This document shows positions 35,662-44,361 of a stretch of DNA of 64,000 nt, piece after piece. The notes beneath the pieces are model-generated. The model was not told the DNA's origin. It ran no database searches and saw nothing but the letters and a program-made list of their open reading frames with translations. The DNA is taken from positions 1,674,001-1,738,000 of the forward strand of contig NZ_CP118574.1 of NCBI RefSeq assembly GCF_028898845.1. Direction: 5' to 3'. Position numbers and translations under genes: made by a program. The first letter of the stretch is position 1; each line of letters opens with the position of its first letter. The DNA is from Streptomyces sp. WZ-12. Lineage in GTDB: Bacteria > Actinomycetota > Actinomycetes > Streptomycetales > Streptomycetaceae.

Positions 35662-36111
35662 GTGGGTACGTAGGGGTGTGGAAGGAGGTGGGGGCGAGGG
35701 CGCGTTCCGACGCTCCGTACCTCAAGATGACTGGGGGGGTGGCCCAGGTACTGTCCCAGGCTCCATTCCTGCCCACAGGCTAGATGCATGCCCTGCGCCC
35801 CCACAAGCAGGTTCTCGCGCCCGCTCGGTCCGAAGGATGGATGGCTGGCGAAAAAGCTTCGCAACCGGACGTGATGACGCCCTGGGCCCCGCCCAGATCG
35901 CACACCGGCCTTCGTCGCGGGGAGCTAGCCACAGCGGTGGCGTCGTCATGGACGCGCCCTGGTGGATCCAAGCACCAGTAGCGAGAAGCGTGGCGAAGAG
36001 TTCCTCCACGAACGGCTCATGAGACCGCAACCCCCCTCGACCGTATTGGAGCCTGAGCCAGCTCACAGTGCGGGCGGTCACCAGACCAAGGGCGGCATGA
36101 ACCTAATGTCG
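35662..36111. other. Stretch without a recognised gene
   Basis: Open frames occur on both strands but none has a ribosome site, a family motif or a coherent composition throughout. A short minus-strand piece (HEPFVEELFATLLATGAWIH) may be gene debris. Confidence 0.4.
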
Positions 36112-36201
36112 TTGGTACCCCTCACTCTCGTGGGGAAGACAGGTCCTCGGCGTCGCGCACGGTCTCCAGCCGCGGAACACCCCCACTCACGTGGGGAAGA
36201 C
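36112..36201 (-). CRISPR. Two-repeat CRISPR relic of the type I-E form
   Basis: Two 29-base repeats (36112-36140 and 36173-36201) enclose one 32-base spacer (36141-36172), giving the 61-base period of type I-E arrays. The right copy, read on the minus strand, is GTCTTCCCC-ACGTGAGT-GGGGGTGTTCCG, with the partly palindromic core of actinobacterial I-E repeats. The left copy matches it at 21 of 29 positions and has decayed at its outer end, as terminal repeats do. So the array is read on the minus strand and the leader side lies above 36201, where truncated tnpB begins. No cas gene is in the window. Confidence 0.75.
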
Positions 36202-36818
36202 ACTGCGGGAGACGTTCACCGATTGCACGACGGCTTCGCCACGGGCGACCTGTCGGTACAGGCGCTTGCCGGAGTCGTGCAGCCGCACCTCACCGAACGA
36301 GCCCAGACGTAGGCGACGGTGGGTGGCCAGGCGGATGCCGGGTTTCTTGACGTCGTGGTGCAGCCGGAATGAGTCGCGGGACCTGCCCCGTTTCTTGAAC
36401 CGCGGGTACCCCACCCGTCGGCCGGCCCGCTTGCCCGACAGGGAGTCCAGCCAGTTCTTCCAGGCCCGATCCGCATCGATGAACGCCAACTGGAAGACGT
36501 AGGTGCTGACTTCGTGCCACCACGGGCACACGCCCTCGGTGTCGGTGCGGGTGTCGCCGCGCTCGGTGACGAACGCTTTCTGGACGGTGGGCTTCGACGG
36601 GATGGGGACCTTCGTGTGCTTCCGCGCCTCCGCCTCCGGCATGCCGCCGGCGACCATCGCTCGACCTTCGCTCGCCACTGCTCGTGCGCCTGCTTCTTCG
36701 CGGCGAGCGCGTAGTTGACGGCGAGCCGTGCGTTGCCGCACCACCGCAGCAGCCTCTGCTCCTGGACGGAGGAGGGAGCCAGGGTGAAGCGGAAGGCGCG
36801 CAGCACCTCGGTCTTCAT
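36187..36818 (-). pseudogene. tnpB: tnpB fragment (IS200/IS605-type), frameshifted and truncated
   Basis: ATG 36818 follows GAGGAGGG. Residues 1-50 (LRAFRFTLAPSSVQEQRLLR, WCGNARLAVNYALA) are the TnpB N-terminus. A frameshift near 36655 moves the sequence to the frame reading AGGMPEAEARKHTKVPIPSK, VCPWWHEVSTYVFQLAF, YPRFKKRGRSRDSFRLHHDV and VQSVNVSR. The coding similarity stops exactly where the CRISPR repeat begins (36201), so the RuvC-like catalytic and zinc-ribbon parts are missing. Full-length TnpB has about 400 residues. It cannot act as a nuclease. No tnpA is nearby. Confidence 0.8.
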
Positions 36819-36986
36819 TCGGCCCTCCTCTCAAGGTCGTTCTCACCGTAGTGGGCACCACTGACAACACCGTCGCGCTCCCGCGGAGTTGAAGTGTCAG
36901 CTGCCGCCAGCTGAGGATCGCAACCGCGCCGGCATCGCACCGCAGCACGGTCTTGGCCAGGTCGACCCCGGACATGTCGCCGCCGC

Positions 36987-37690
36987 TCAAGCCGTCGTGC
37001 GCAGCAAAGGAGTCCGCGCGACAACGGGCGTCGTCCCGGCCTGCTGGGCGGCACGCTCGGCTCGGGCACGGCGCAGCGCCGCGGCCTCGGTCGCCGCGGC
37101 TTGGCGACGGTGCTGGGCCTGGACCGCCTTGATCGGGGCTGGTGCATCGTCCGGATCCGCTTTCGGCTCGGGGAATGCACGGCGGCTGAGTTCGCGCATC
37201 GCCTTGGTCTGCCGTTGCGTCGCTTCTGCGGTGGCCGGGTCCATCAGGGGCGGCGGAACGGCTTCACGGTGGGCGGCGAGGGCGCGGTGGTAGCCGTCCG
37301 AGGCGGTCTCCCGGGTCTTCACCGGCCCGGCGGGCGCGGTCGGCTTCGTGTCCAGGCCGGCGGCTTCCGCAGCGGAGCCGACTGTGCCGGGCGCGGGTGG
37401 CATGACGTGCAAGGTGCGGACGTTCGCGCGCTGGACCTGCTTGTCGGGCCTGGGTGATCAGCTTCGGTGCGCTTCAACGCAGCTTGGTGCCGTATGCGGG
37501 GGCGTCGGGGACGACGTCCAGGCGGCCGGTGTCCACGTCGAACTCCACCGCCTGGACGTGCCCGGCGAGTTCAGGCGCGACGGCGGCGAGGATGCTGCGA
37601 ACAGGGCGAGGACGCTGCCGCCGGCGGCCGGGGCGACCATGCCGCGTTCGGTCATCATCATGCCGGTCGCGGTGCCGAGTCCAAGCGGCT
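36987..37690 (-). pseudogene. DUF721 (DciA-like) gene with two frameshifts and a nonsense codon
   Basis: Segments of one DUF721 protein follow in three frames. They are REPLGLGTATGMMMTERGMV (near 37680), then ILAAVAPELAGHVQAVEFDV and PDAPAYGTKLR followed by TGA near 37477. The surrounding SAPKLI suggests the original codon was TGG (Trp). After another shift near 37440 comes ANVRTLHVMPPAPGTVG to the stop at 36987, with the helical tail MRELSRRAFPEPKADPDDAP. DciA-type proteins help load the replicative helicase; extra copies occur on plasmids. A second start, MSGVDLAKTVLR, follows at 36975 like the head of another copy. Confidence 0.7.
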
Positions 37691-37699
37691 CACGGCCGT

Positions 37700-38351
37700 C
37701 GCGGTGCGGGCGGCCGTCTGCTCGCGCAGCTGCTCCAGCCGCGTCGCCAGGAGGTACTGCGCGGTGCGTTCCCGGGCAGCGTCGGCGGCCTTCGTCGCGG
37801 CGGCCACCGCGTGTGAGGGAGCGGACGCCCAGGCAATCGCACCTCCGCCGGCATACGCGGCCGGACCAAGCCACCAGGAAACGGAAGGCAGGACGGGGCA
37901 TTCCGTTAGGGGCTCTCGGTCGCACAACCCCGATGGGACGCGTGCTGGGGCGCTCGCTGAGCGAAGGCGACGGAGTGTAGGTCAAGAAATCATCAAGCAT
38001 TCTTTGCGACCCATTGACCGAAAAGATCAGGCCACCCGTCGCCCCCAAGGCTCGGCGGGTGCGGTCACCGCGGCACCCCAACCTTGCTGGCGAGCGCCAA
38101 CGCCTTGCCGTCGCGGACCAGTTCAAAACGACCTCAAGTCGACCTAAAGCTGTCAACTTGGCTGTACATCACGCAAACCCCCTCGTAATTTCATGGGTGC
38201 CACATCGAACGGGCACTCGATCCGCTTCGGTGGCGCCCGCAGGGGACGGGCCACACCCGCGCACGCCTTGGCTGTTACGCACACACACGCGCGCCTCCTG
38301 CACCGAACTGGCCATCCACAGCCCGGCTGTGACGTCTGGAGTGCATCTGCG
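37700..38351. other. Gene debris and leader region
   Basis: A minus-strand segment (about 37927-37720) reads AAATKAADAARERTAQYLLA and TRLEQLREQTAARTATAVSR, a coherent helical piece without start or partner. From about 37980 to 38351 I see no gene; this part must carry the promoter of the secreted protein gene at 38352 and is AT-richer near 38100-38200. Confidence 0.4.
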
Positions 38352-38792
38352 ATGAACGTGAAGAAACTCGTACGCACGACCGCAATGGCGGGAGTGACGC
38401 TGGTGGCGATGGGGACGACGCCCCTCGCCCACGCTGAAAGCCTCTCCGGCACGGGCAACGCGGTTGCCTACGCCGCCGGATGCCCAGGGGATGGGCACCT
38501 CACCCGCAACCACACCTGTACGTCGCTGAGCAGCGGTGCCCTCTTCCACCAGAAGTACACGAACGACAAGGCATCGACCTCGTACAAGAAGACCGGTGGT
38601 TCGAGCATTTCGGCGCGCCTGGGCTTCAACCGGGCCGGGACCACGAAGTGGAGTAGCTGGTTCAGTCAGGGCGGCGGCACGACCAAGAGCTACAGCTGGA
38701 GCGGCGTCACCTACTGCTCCAGCACCGTCGGGCTGCTGGAGGTGAAGGGCCAGCAGACCTACCAGACACCGCTGGCCAACTGCACCAGCTGA
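38352..38792 (+). CDS. Small secreted four-cysteine protein, paralogue 1
   Basis: This 146-residue precursor has a Sec signal peptide (NVKKLVRTTAMAGVTLVAMG, cleavage after AHA near residue 28). The mature part has about 118 residues, four cysteines and a beta-rich Ser/Thr/Gly/Tyr composition: YAAGCPGDG, CTSLSSGALFHQKY, SYKKTGGSSISARLGFNRAG, TTKSYSWSG, VGLLEVKGQQTYQTPLANC. It is clearly paralogous to the protein at 40406-40861, on the far side of the VanZ-like gene. Two disulfides are likely. I do not recognise the family. An inhibitor, toxin or adhesin are options without evidence. Confidence 0.8.
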   Translation: MNVKKLVRTTAMAGVTLVAMGTTPLAHAESLSGTGNAVAYAAGCPGDGHLTRNHTCTSLSSGALFHQKYTNDKASTSYKKTGGSSISARLGFNRAGTTKWSSWFSQGGGTTKSYSWSGVTYCSSTVGLLEVKGQQTYQTPLANCTS

Positions 38793-38892
38793 TCGTGATC
38801 GCCGGCCAACCACTTCCAGATCCGCTCCCGGACGGCCCCCGAACGCCGGCAACAGACCTCTCCCCTGCTCCCCTGGATTAGGACACCGTTCC

Positions 38893-40299
38893 GTGTTCTC
38901 CGCCATCTTCAAAGACCAAGTGGGCTTCCTCGTTGCAGCGCCCTTGGCCATCCTCGTGGTGGCCGCGGCCTGCTTCTGGCTCACTCACCGTGCCGGCAGA
39001 CGCCCTTGGGCCCACGCGGCGTTCGGTGCCGCGGTGTCAGCCGAGCTGGCCCTCACCCTCTTCCTGCCCAGCGGGGCCTCGACCGACGACGGCACGCACA
39101 GCTGCGTGATCAACCGCAACGTCGTCGAGCCGTTCGCCACCGAGCAAGGTCTCCTCAACCTGCTCCTCTTCCTGCCCATCGGCTTCTTCGGGCTGATGGC
39201 GCTGCGATCGCTCCTCCCGGTCCTGGCCGGAAGCGTCCTGCTGTCCCTGGCTACGGAGCTGTTGCAGACCCTGCTCCCGTGGGTCCACCGCGGGTGCGAC
39301 AGCAGCGACCTGGAGATGAACTCGCTGGGCGGTATTGCCGGCGCCCTGCTCGCCTGGGCCCTGCTACGGCTCCGGCGGCGCCCCGTGACGCCCCTGGAGC
39401 AGCACGCTCGTGCCACCGCACTCACGTCCGCCGTGCTTCTCGTGGTCGCCGGAGTCGCCTGGACCCTCTGGATCACTCCGACGGCAGTCGACGCCACCAG
39501 TCTCCAGCTCACGGGCAACAAGGAACGAAGGGTAGCCCAGAAGGCCATCCACCAGGCGTTCGGCGACCGCTACACCATCAGCAACGTCCAACTCCAACCG
39601 GGAGTTGACGACGCTCCAGACAACCTGCTCATCGCCCTGGACAGCGGCTCCGCCGAGCTCTCCTGGCCCGACGCCTCCCAGCTCAACGTCAGCCTGGAGA
39701 GCTCCAGCGAGACGACCTCGGCCAGCTTCCCCGTGCCCGACGTAACCCACACCCCCGCCGGCGAGAAGGACGCCCTGTCCATCGCCCACCGCTACGCCGA
39801 TGAGCACTACCCGCGCGAGCTCAAAGATGCCGAGCCGCAGGTCTACCCCGTCGGCGATCGAGCGGAACTCGGATGGATCGTCAGCTGGCGCCGCCGCGGC
39901 AGCAACGGCGTGCTGATGCCGATGCGCCTGGACGTCCAGGTCAACACCGCCGGGCGGGTCTCCCAACTCCTCGTCCGCAGCGCGGACGATCCCCAAAACC
40001 TTCCCCCGGTGAAGGTCGACAAGGAATCAGCCCAGCGCGCCGCCCTCGACTCGATGGAACTCCCCAAGGGAGCCCACAACGTGCGCGCCACGGAGAGCGA
40101 ACTGCTCGCCGTCCAACGCGACGGCCAGTGGCGGGCGCAGTGGATGACCGCCTTCGAGGCCGACGACAAGAGCGTCATTCTGGATCCGGTCTACGTCGAT
40201 GCCAACTCCGGAAAGGTCGATCCCCGGGCGAGCAGAAAGCAGAAGATCGACACCCCGGACTCAGAAGAGGACGGCGCAGTGGAAACGACCGTCAACTAA
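38893..40299 (+). CDS. VanZ-like membrane protein with extracytoplasmic C-terminal domain
   Basis: GTG start at 38893; 468 residues. The N-terminal 185 residues form about five membrane helices with VanZ-family features (NVVEPFATEQGLLNLLLFLP, IGFFGLMALRSLLPVLAGSV, LATELLQTLLPWVHRGCDSS, DLEMNSLGGIAGALLAW). After a last helix (TSAVLLVVAGVAWTLWI) about 265 residues lie outside. They hold alternating strands and repeats like KVDKESAQRAALDSMELPKG and GRVSQLLVRSADDP, which recall PepSY-type domains. VanZ alone confers teicoplanin tolerance in enterococci. Here the gene is flanked by two paralogous secreted proteins, so the three may form one unit. Confidence 0.8.
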   Translation: MFSAIFKDQVGFLVAAPLAILVVAAACFWLTHRAGRRPWAHAAFGAAVSAELALTLFLPSGASTDDGTHSCVINRNVVEPFATEQGLLNLLLFLPIGFFGLMALRSLLPVLAGSVLLSLATELLQTLLPWVHRGCDSSDLEMNSLGGIAGALLAWALLRLRRRPVTPLEQHARATALTSAVLLVVAGVAWTLWITPTAVDATSLQLTGNKERRVAQKAIHQAFGDRYTISNVQLQPGVDDAPDNLLIALDSGSAELSWPDASQLNVSLESSSETTSASFPVPDVTHTPAGEKDALSIAHRYADEHYPRELKDAEPQVYPVGDRAELGWIVSWRRRGSNGVLMPMRLDVQVNTAGRVSQLLVRSADDPQNLPPVKVDKESAQRAALDSMELPKGAHNVRATESELLAVQRDGQWRAQWMTAFEADDKSVILDPVYVDANSGKVDPRASRKQKIDTPDSEEDGAVETTVN

Positions 40300-40405
40300 G
40301 CCAACCCCTGCAGGTCTTCGTGACAGGAAAGAAGCGAAGACTCACTGATACCCAACGAATCCCCGCGTCCTTGAAAAGGAACGCCAAGTCAACAGGAGAC
40401 TCAAG

Positions 40406-40861
40406 ATGCGTAATTCGGCAACCAAGGCCGCTCGCTCCGTGGCTGTTGTCGCCCTTGCCGTGACCGCGATGGGTACCACCACGGCCGCTCACGCGGCCAC
40501 CGCACCGTCGGCTGGCTCGCCGACCCTGTACGCCGCGGGCTGCCCCGGCGACGGACGGCCCGGAGGCGGAAACGCATGCACCTCCCTGAGCAGCGGTGCC
40601 GTCTTCCACAGCAAGATACTCGGCGCCAACGTGAGAATCGAAACGAGCTACAAGAAGGTCAGCGGCGGCAAGATCACGGGTCAGCTGGGGTACAGCAACC
40701 GAGGCACCAACCACTGGGGCAGCACCTTCACACAGTCCGCGGGAACCACCAAGACCAGCTCCTGGACGTCCTACGACTCAAGCTTCCGCTGCGCACCCAC
40801 CGTTGGGCTGCTGAAGGTAAACGGCCAGGGTACGTTCCAGACCCCGGTCGCCAGCTGCTAA
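40406..40861 (+). CDS. Small secreted four-cysteine protein, paralogue 2
   Basis: This is a 151-residue precursor with AGGAGA before ATG 40406. Signal peptide core is ARSVAVVALAVTAMGTTTA, with cleavage near AHA. The mature protein repeats the landmarks of the 38352-38792 product in order: YAAGCPGDG, CTSLSSGAVFHSK, TSYKKVSGGKITGQLGYSNR, GTTKTSSWTS, C, VGLLKVNGQGTFQTPVASC. Identity is highest around the cysteines and the C-terminus. The gene starts 106 bases after the VanZ-like gene and is followed by a strong hairpin, so it probably closes the unit. Confidence 0.8.
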   Translation: MRNSATKAARSVAVVALAVTAMGTTTAAHAATAPSAGSPTLYAAGCPGDGRPGGGNACTSLSSGAVFHSKILGANVRIETSYKKVSGGKITGQLGYSNRGTNHWGSTFTQSAGTTKTSSWTSYDSSFRCAPTVGLLKVNGQGTFQTPVASC

Positions 40862-41012
40862 CACGGACTATCCAGACCGCCGGGCATGAGGAAGAGCTCA
40901 CCAAGCGCCGCACATCCTTGGCGATAGCCCCCAAAGCATCCACACGCGGAGGCTAAGCAGATTCCACACACTGCAGGGTGAACTCACGCTCGGCGAGTAT
41001 GAATTACCAGCA

Positions 41013-41049
41013 AATGGGCCTGTCAACTATGTAAATTGACAGGCCCATT
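41013..41049. terminator. Perfect 14-bp hairpin after the secreted protein cassette
   Basis: AATGGGCCTGTCAA (41013-41026) pairs with TTGACAGGCCCATT (41036-41049) around a 9-base AT-rich loop, 150 bases after the stop of the second secreted protein and before the convergent remnant. Confidence 0.75.
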
Positions 41050-41142
41050 CGCAGCTATGAATCCAAAGAAATGCCACTCTTACCCCACCGAATATGCGCC
41101 GCCACCGGCGGTGTGTGGCGCTCGCGAAGGTGCGCGGTGGTA

Positions 41143-41383
41143 TCAGCCGCGGTCGCGTAACAGGGCGAGGGCGCCGCTGCGGCGGCCGTGCACCGTCACG
41201 AGGGTCTGTGCCTTGCCGAGCAGGACGGCCAGCACCACGACACCGAGCGACGGCACACTGTCGATGGGGAGAGCGGAGGCCATCACCACGCGCGCGACGG
41301 CGTCGATGAGGAAGGCAATCCCCCAGGCCGCACTGGCCACTTGCATCCATCGGCGGAAGGCGGGGGTGCTGTGCCACAGGCGG
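41143..41383 (-). pseudogene. 3' fragment of a VC0807-like membrane protein gene cut by the IS5 element
   Basis: About 80 residues remain: RLWHSTPAFRRWMQVASAAW, GIAFLIDAVARVVMASALP, SVPSLGVVVLAVLLGKAQTL and a basic tail. They resemble the last two helices of VC0807/DUF3159-type membrane proteins. The frame enters directly from the right end of the IS element, which separated it from its 5' part. That 5' part is not recognisable beyond 42250. Confidence 0.6.
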
Positions 41384-42249
41384 TTTAGATGTTGTTTCAC
41401 TTGGTGAGTTGGCGGTAGCCGATGAGGACTGCGGCTATGCCCACGAAGGCGAGGAAGTGTTCGGCCTTGCGTTCGTAGCGGCGGTGGAGTCGACGGCAGC
41501 CGGCCAGCCAGGACACGGTTCGCTCGACCACCCAACGATGTCGGCCCAGTCGTGTGGAGGACTCTATGCCCCTGCGGGCGATGCGATGGCGGATGCCACG
41601 CTTGCGGAGCCATCTGCGCAGGTGGTCGTAGTCGTAGCCCTTGTCGGCATGCAGCTTCGCCGGCCGGCGCCTGCGCGGTCCGCGGCGGGAACGGATTGGC
41701 GGGATGCCGCGGACCAGTGGCTCCAGCCCTTGGCTGTCGTGCATGTTGGCCCCGGAGATACCCAGCGACAGTGGCAGCCCGTTGCGATCGGTGATGAGGT
41801 GGATTTTCGATCCGCTCTTGCCGCGATCGGTCGGATTCGGTCCTGTCAGTGGCCCCCTTTTGCCGCCCGGACACTGACCGAGTCGATCGCACAGCGCGAC
41901 CAGTCCACCTCGCCGCGGGCTCCGAGCTCGTCGAGGATGACCCGGTGGAGCCGGGCCCAGACCCGGTCCCTGCTCCACCGGGCGAAGCGCCGATAGACGG
42001 TCTGCCAGCACGGCCCGAACACCGGCGGCAACTGCCGCCACGTGCAGCCCGAGGTCGCCACGAAGACGATCGCGGCCAGAGTCTCGCGGTCACCCGCCCG
42101 GCGCCGGCCCCCGCCCTGCGGACGCTTCACTTCCATCGGCGGCACCACGCGCCGGAACAGCACCCATAACTCCTCCGGCACCAACCGCTCAACCAGATCC
42201 GTCATGGCCTGACCAACGACCAATAAGCCCAAAAGAAACGACGTCTTAG
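41384..42249 (-). mobile_element. IS5-family insertion sequence, about 866 bases
   Basis: The element is bounded by imperfect inverted repeats. TTTAGATGTTGTTTC (41384-41398, plus strand) matches CTAAGACGTCGTTTC (42249-42235, minus strand) at 11 of 15 positions. It contains the two overlapping frames of an IS427-type transposase. Both ends carry TTAG next to the outer edge. It interrupts a membrane protein gene. It looks complete. Confidence 0.85.
41397..42205 (-). CDS. IS5-family (IS427 group) transposase made by programmed frameshifting
   Basis: Frame A starts at ATG 42205 (MTDLVERLVPEELWVLFRRV) and stops at 41846 after about 119 residues, ending AKGGH. Frame B carries the DDE catalytic part (GPNPTDRGKSGSKIHLITDR, ADKGYDYDHLRRWLRKRG, RWVVERTVSWLAGCRRLHRR) to 41397. 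They overlap at the run AAAAGGGGG, where a -1 shift gives ...AKRGPLTGPNPTDRG. This is the standard expression mode of the group. The total product would be about 270 residues. All three acidic regions are visible, so the enzyme may be active. Confidence 0.88.
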
Positions 42250-42252
42250 AGT

Positions 42253-42574
42253 GCGGTGGGATGGGGCCGGTCCCGAGGCCGCCAGCACCGGAAAACGGCA
42301 GCCTCCCTGGTCTGCTCGGAGGTGGTTTCGGCCCAACCGGCGTCCAGGCATCGTCGAGGGCCACGAGTGCAGCCTGACAGCCCGGCCCCATCGCACCCGG
42401 CGTTCTGTTCCCAGCAGAGCTACGCTCCCGCCTACGCGATCACCGAATGTGCGCCGCAGAGGGCATAGGAGCGATCTTCTTTCCCAGGCCCACGGGTGGA
42501 ACTGGTGAAGCGGAACGTCACCTACGGGTGACGGAAACTCGTGGAGGCGGCTGGCCGAGGGGAGAGCTGCCCTC
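42253..42574. other. Stretch without a recognised gene
   Basis: Nothing coherent was found on either strand between the IS element and the HNH lipoprotein gene. The promoter of the latter should lie near 42480-42560. Confidence 0.4.
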
Positions 42575-43350
42575 GTGAAATCTCTCCCGTACCAGTGGTG
42601 CATCGCCTCTGCTTCTCGTGCTGTTGCTACTGCGATTGCGCTAGTTGCCGCCCTGGCGGGCTGCTCAGGGCATGACGATTCCTCTGATGCGAAGTCGTCC
42701 CCTTCAGCCGCCTCGTCGCAGGCCGGGGACGCCAAGGCCGGTTCCCTCACAGCCGTGTTGGCCGGACTTCCGTGAAAGCCGCGGCGTCGAAGGCCGGCTA
42801 CGACCATGTCAAGAACTTCGGAGCCGCCTGGACGGACAACACAGAAGCCTCAGGGGGACACAACCACTGCGACACCCGCGACGACATCCTCAAACGCGAC
42901 CTGGCGGCCGTGAAGTTCACGAGCGGTTCGAAGTGCACGGTCGCCTCCGGCACCCTCGCCGACCCCTACACCGGCAAGACCATCGCCTTCCACCGCGGTC
43001 CGAAATCCTCCGCCGTGCAGATCAACCACCTCGTCGCCCTGTCCGACGCCTGGCAAACCGGCGCCCAACACCTCCCCCAAGCCCAACGCGAAGCCCTCGC
43101 CAACGACCCCCTCAACCTCGTCGCCGCCGACGGCCCAGCGAACATGGGCAAGGGTGACAAGGACGCCGCCTCCTGGCTACCAGCCAACAAAGCCTTCAAC
43201 TGCACCTACGTCGCCCGGCAGATCGCCGTGAAGCAGAAGTACCACCTGTGGGTCACCGCAGCCGAGAGCAGCGCGATGAAGACACTGGCCGCGTGCCCCG
43301 CCCAGCAACTCCCGACCGAATCCTCGCCCGGCGTCGCGCTCAAGCCGTGA
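42575..43350 (+). pseudogene. Secreted HNH-type nuclease lipoprotein gene, split by a one-base loss
   Basis: GTG 42575 starts a lipoprotein signal (ALVAALAGC, lipobox Cys near residue 30) that ends with AVLAGLP and TGA at 42775. In the next frame the nuclease part begins at once with GTGAAAGCC and runs to 43350: KAAASKAGYDHVKNFGAAWT, DNTEASGGHNHCDTRDDILK, AVQINHLVALSDAWQTGAQH and NDPLNLVAADGPANMGKGDK. This is the DUF1524/GmrSD-like HNH fold with the His in INHLV. Family members carry both parts in one chain. One missing G explains the split. The GTGA overlap could still allow the nuclease part to be translated, but without export. Confidence 0.75.
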
Positions 43351-43399
43351 GCTCGGTTGGCCACTTCGTGACGGCGTGGACCACGCCATGAGGGGACCT

Positions 43400-43799
43400 G
43401 CCCCGCTGGACCTGGTTCCGTCACGAGGCCGCGACCGCCGCGGTGCTGCGCACGACGGTCGGGCTGCCGGTCCGCGCACCGCGGCTCAGCGCCGTCCTGC
43501 CGGCGCGGCAGCACCCGACTGATCAGCCAGTCCACCGGGTCCGCGATCGGACTGCCGAGCCGCATCTGCTCATGCAGCCGCCGGGCGAGCCGGTCACTTC
43601 GACGTTGGCCTCGTCCTGGCTGTCGACGGGCCCCCGACCGACCCGCCACAGAGTCGGCGCCAACCCCCGCCGCACTGGATGACGGTGTGGCCAGTTCGGG
43701 GGCGATGGCCGCCCACCGTTCGCGCAACGAGGCGCCGGCGGCCGGGAGTTCCGACGCGCGCTCGGTGACCAGCGCGCCAATCGCGGCCTTGAGGCCCAT
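43400..43799 (-). pseudogene. Remnant of a replication/HTH-type gene
   Basis: A minus-strand frame from 43799 reads LKAAIGALVTERASELPAAG, ASLRERWAAIAPELA, then after a Ser-rich break RLARRLHEQMRLGSPIADPV and DWLISRVLPRRQ. The last piece resembles the C-terminal part of actinobacterial HTH proteins that I have seen annotated as plasmid- or phage-like. No intact start or end is left, and frame changes are likely. Confidence 0.35.
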
Positions 43800-43887
43800 C
43801 GGCTCGCGCTCAGCGGCGGGCTGTACTCAACCTCGCTGGGCGCGGGGGCGTCTCCCCACCCGGATACATGATGTTTGGGAGGTTTGT

Positions 43888-44361
43888 GTGCTGGTTGTGG
43901 AGGAAATTGCCCTGGGGGCAGGCGAGGCGGCGCTGTACCGGGAGTTGTACGCGCCGACGTCCGTGCCGGTACCGGAGCTGAGTACGGAGCCGTGGCCGGC
44001 GCCGGCGGGAGTCCTCGCCGGGCGGCGGGACGGCCAACTGGTCGGATGGGTGGTGTTCTTCGCGGGCAGCGCTAACGGCAACAAGGACGAGGGCCGGGCG
44101 GTCCTTCAGTGGATCATGGCCAAGCAGGAACGTGAACGGATCACCACGGGATACATCACCGCCTCACCCGCCTCGGCAGCGGACGTGGACGACCTGACCA
44201 CCCTCGCGGACGCAGGAGCGCGGCAGGCCCGGCAGGCCGGCTACACCTCCATGGAGTGGGGCCCGGCTGAGCCCGGCCTCGCCGAGGGCCTCGCCACCCG
44301 CTTGAGCGCCAGGACCGCCGAGGACGAAGACGGCTTCCACTCATACCGACTTGCTTGGTGA
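43888..44361 (+). CDS. Acetyltransferase-fold-like protein, function unknown
   Basis: GTG 43888 with GGGAGG at a good distance; 157 residues. The product is soluble, begins LVVEEIALGAGEAALYRELY, has a strand pair ending VGWVVFFAGSAN, and helices near ADVDDLTTLADAGARQARQA and GLAEGLATRLSART. The order of elements (helix, strands, helix with GYTSMEWGP) is GNAT-like, but the acetyl-CoA loop is not evident. It stands alone between remnants. Confidence 0.65.
   Translation: MLVVEEIALGAGEAALYRELYAPTSVPVPELSTEPWPAPAGVLAGRRDGQLVGWVVFFAGSANGNKDEGRAVLQWIMAKQERERITTGYITASPASAADVDDLTTLADAGARQARQAGYTSMEWGPAEPGLAEGLATRLSARTAEDEDGFHSYRLAW

Noticed and set aside
35722..36081. Minus-strand frame of 119 codons beside the CRISPR relic, a possible cas or toxin gene
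   Set aside because: No start with ribosome site, and only a short segment is coherent; no Cas motif seen.
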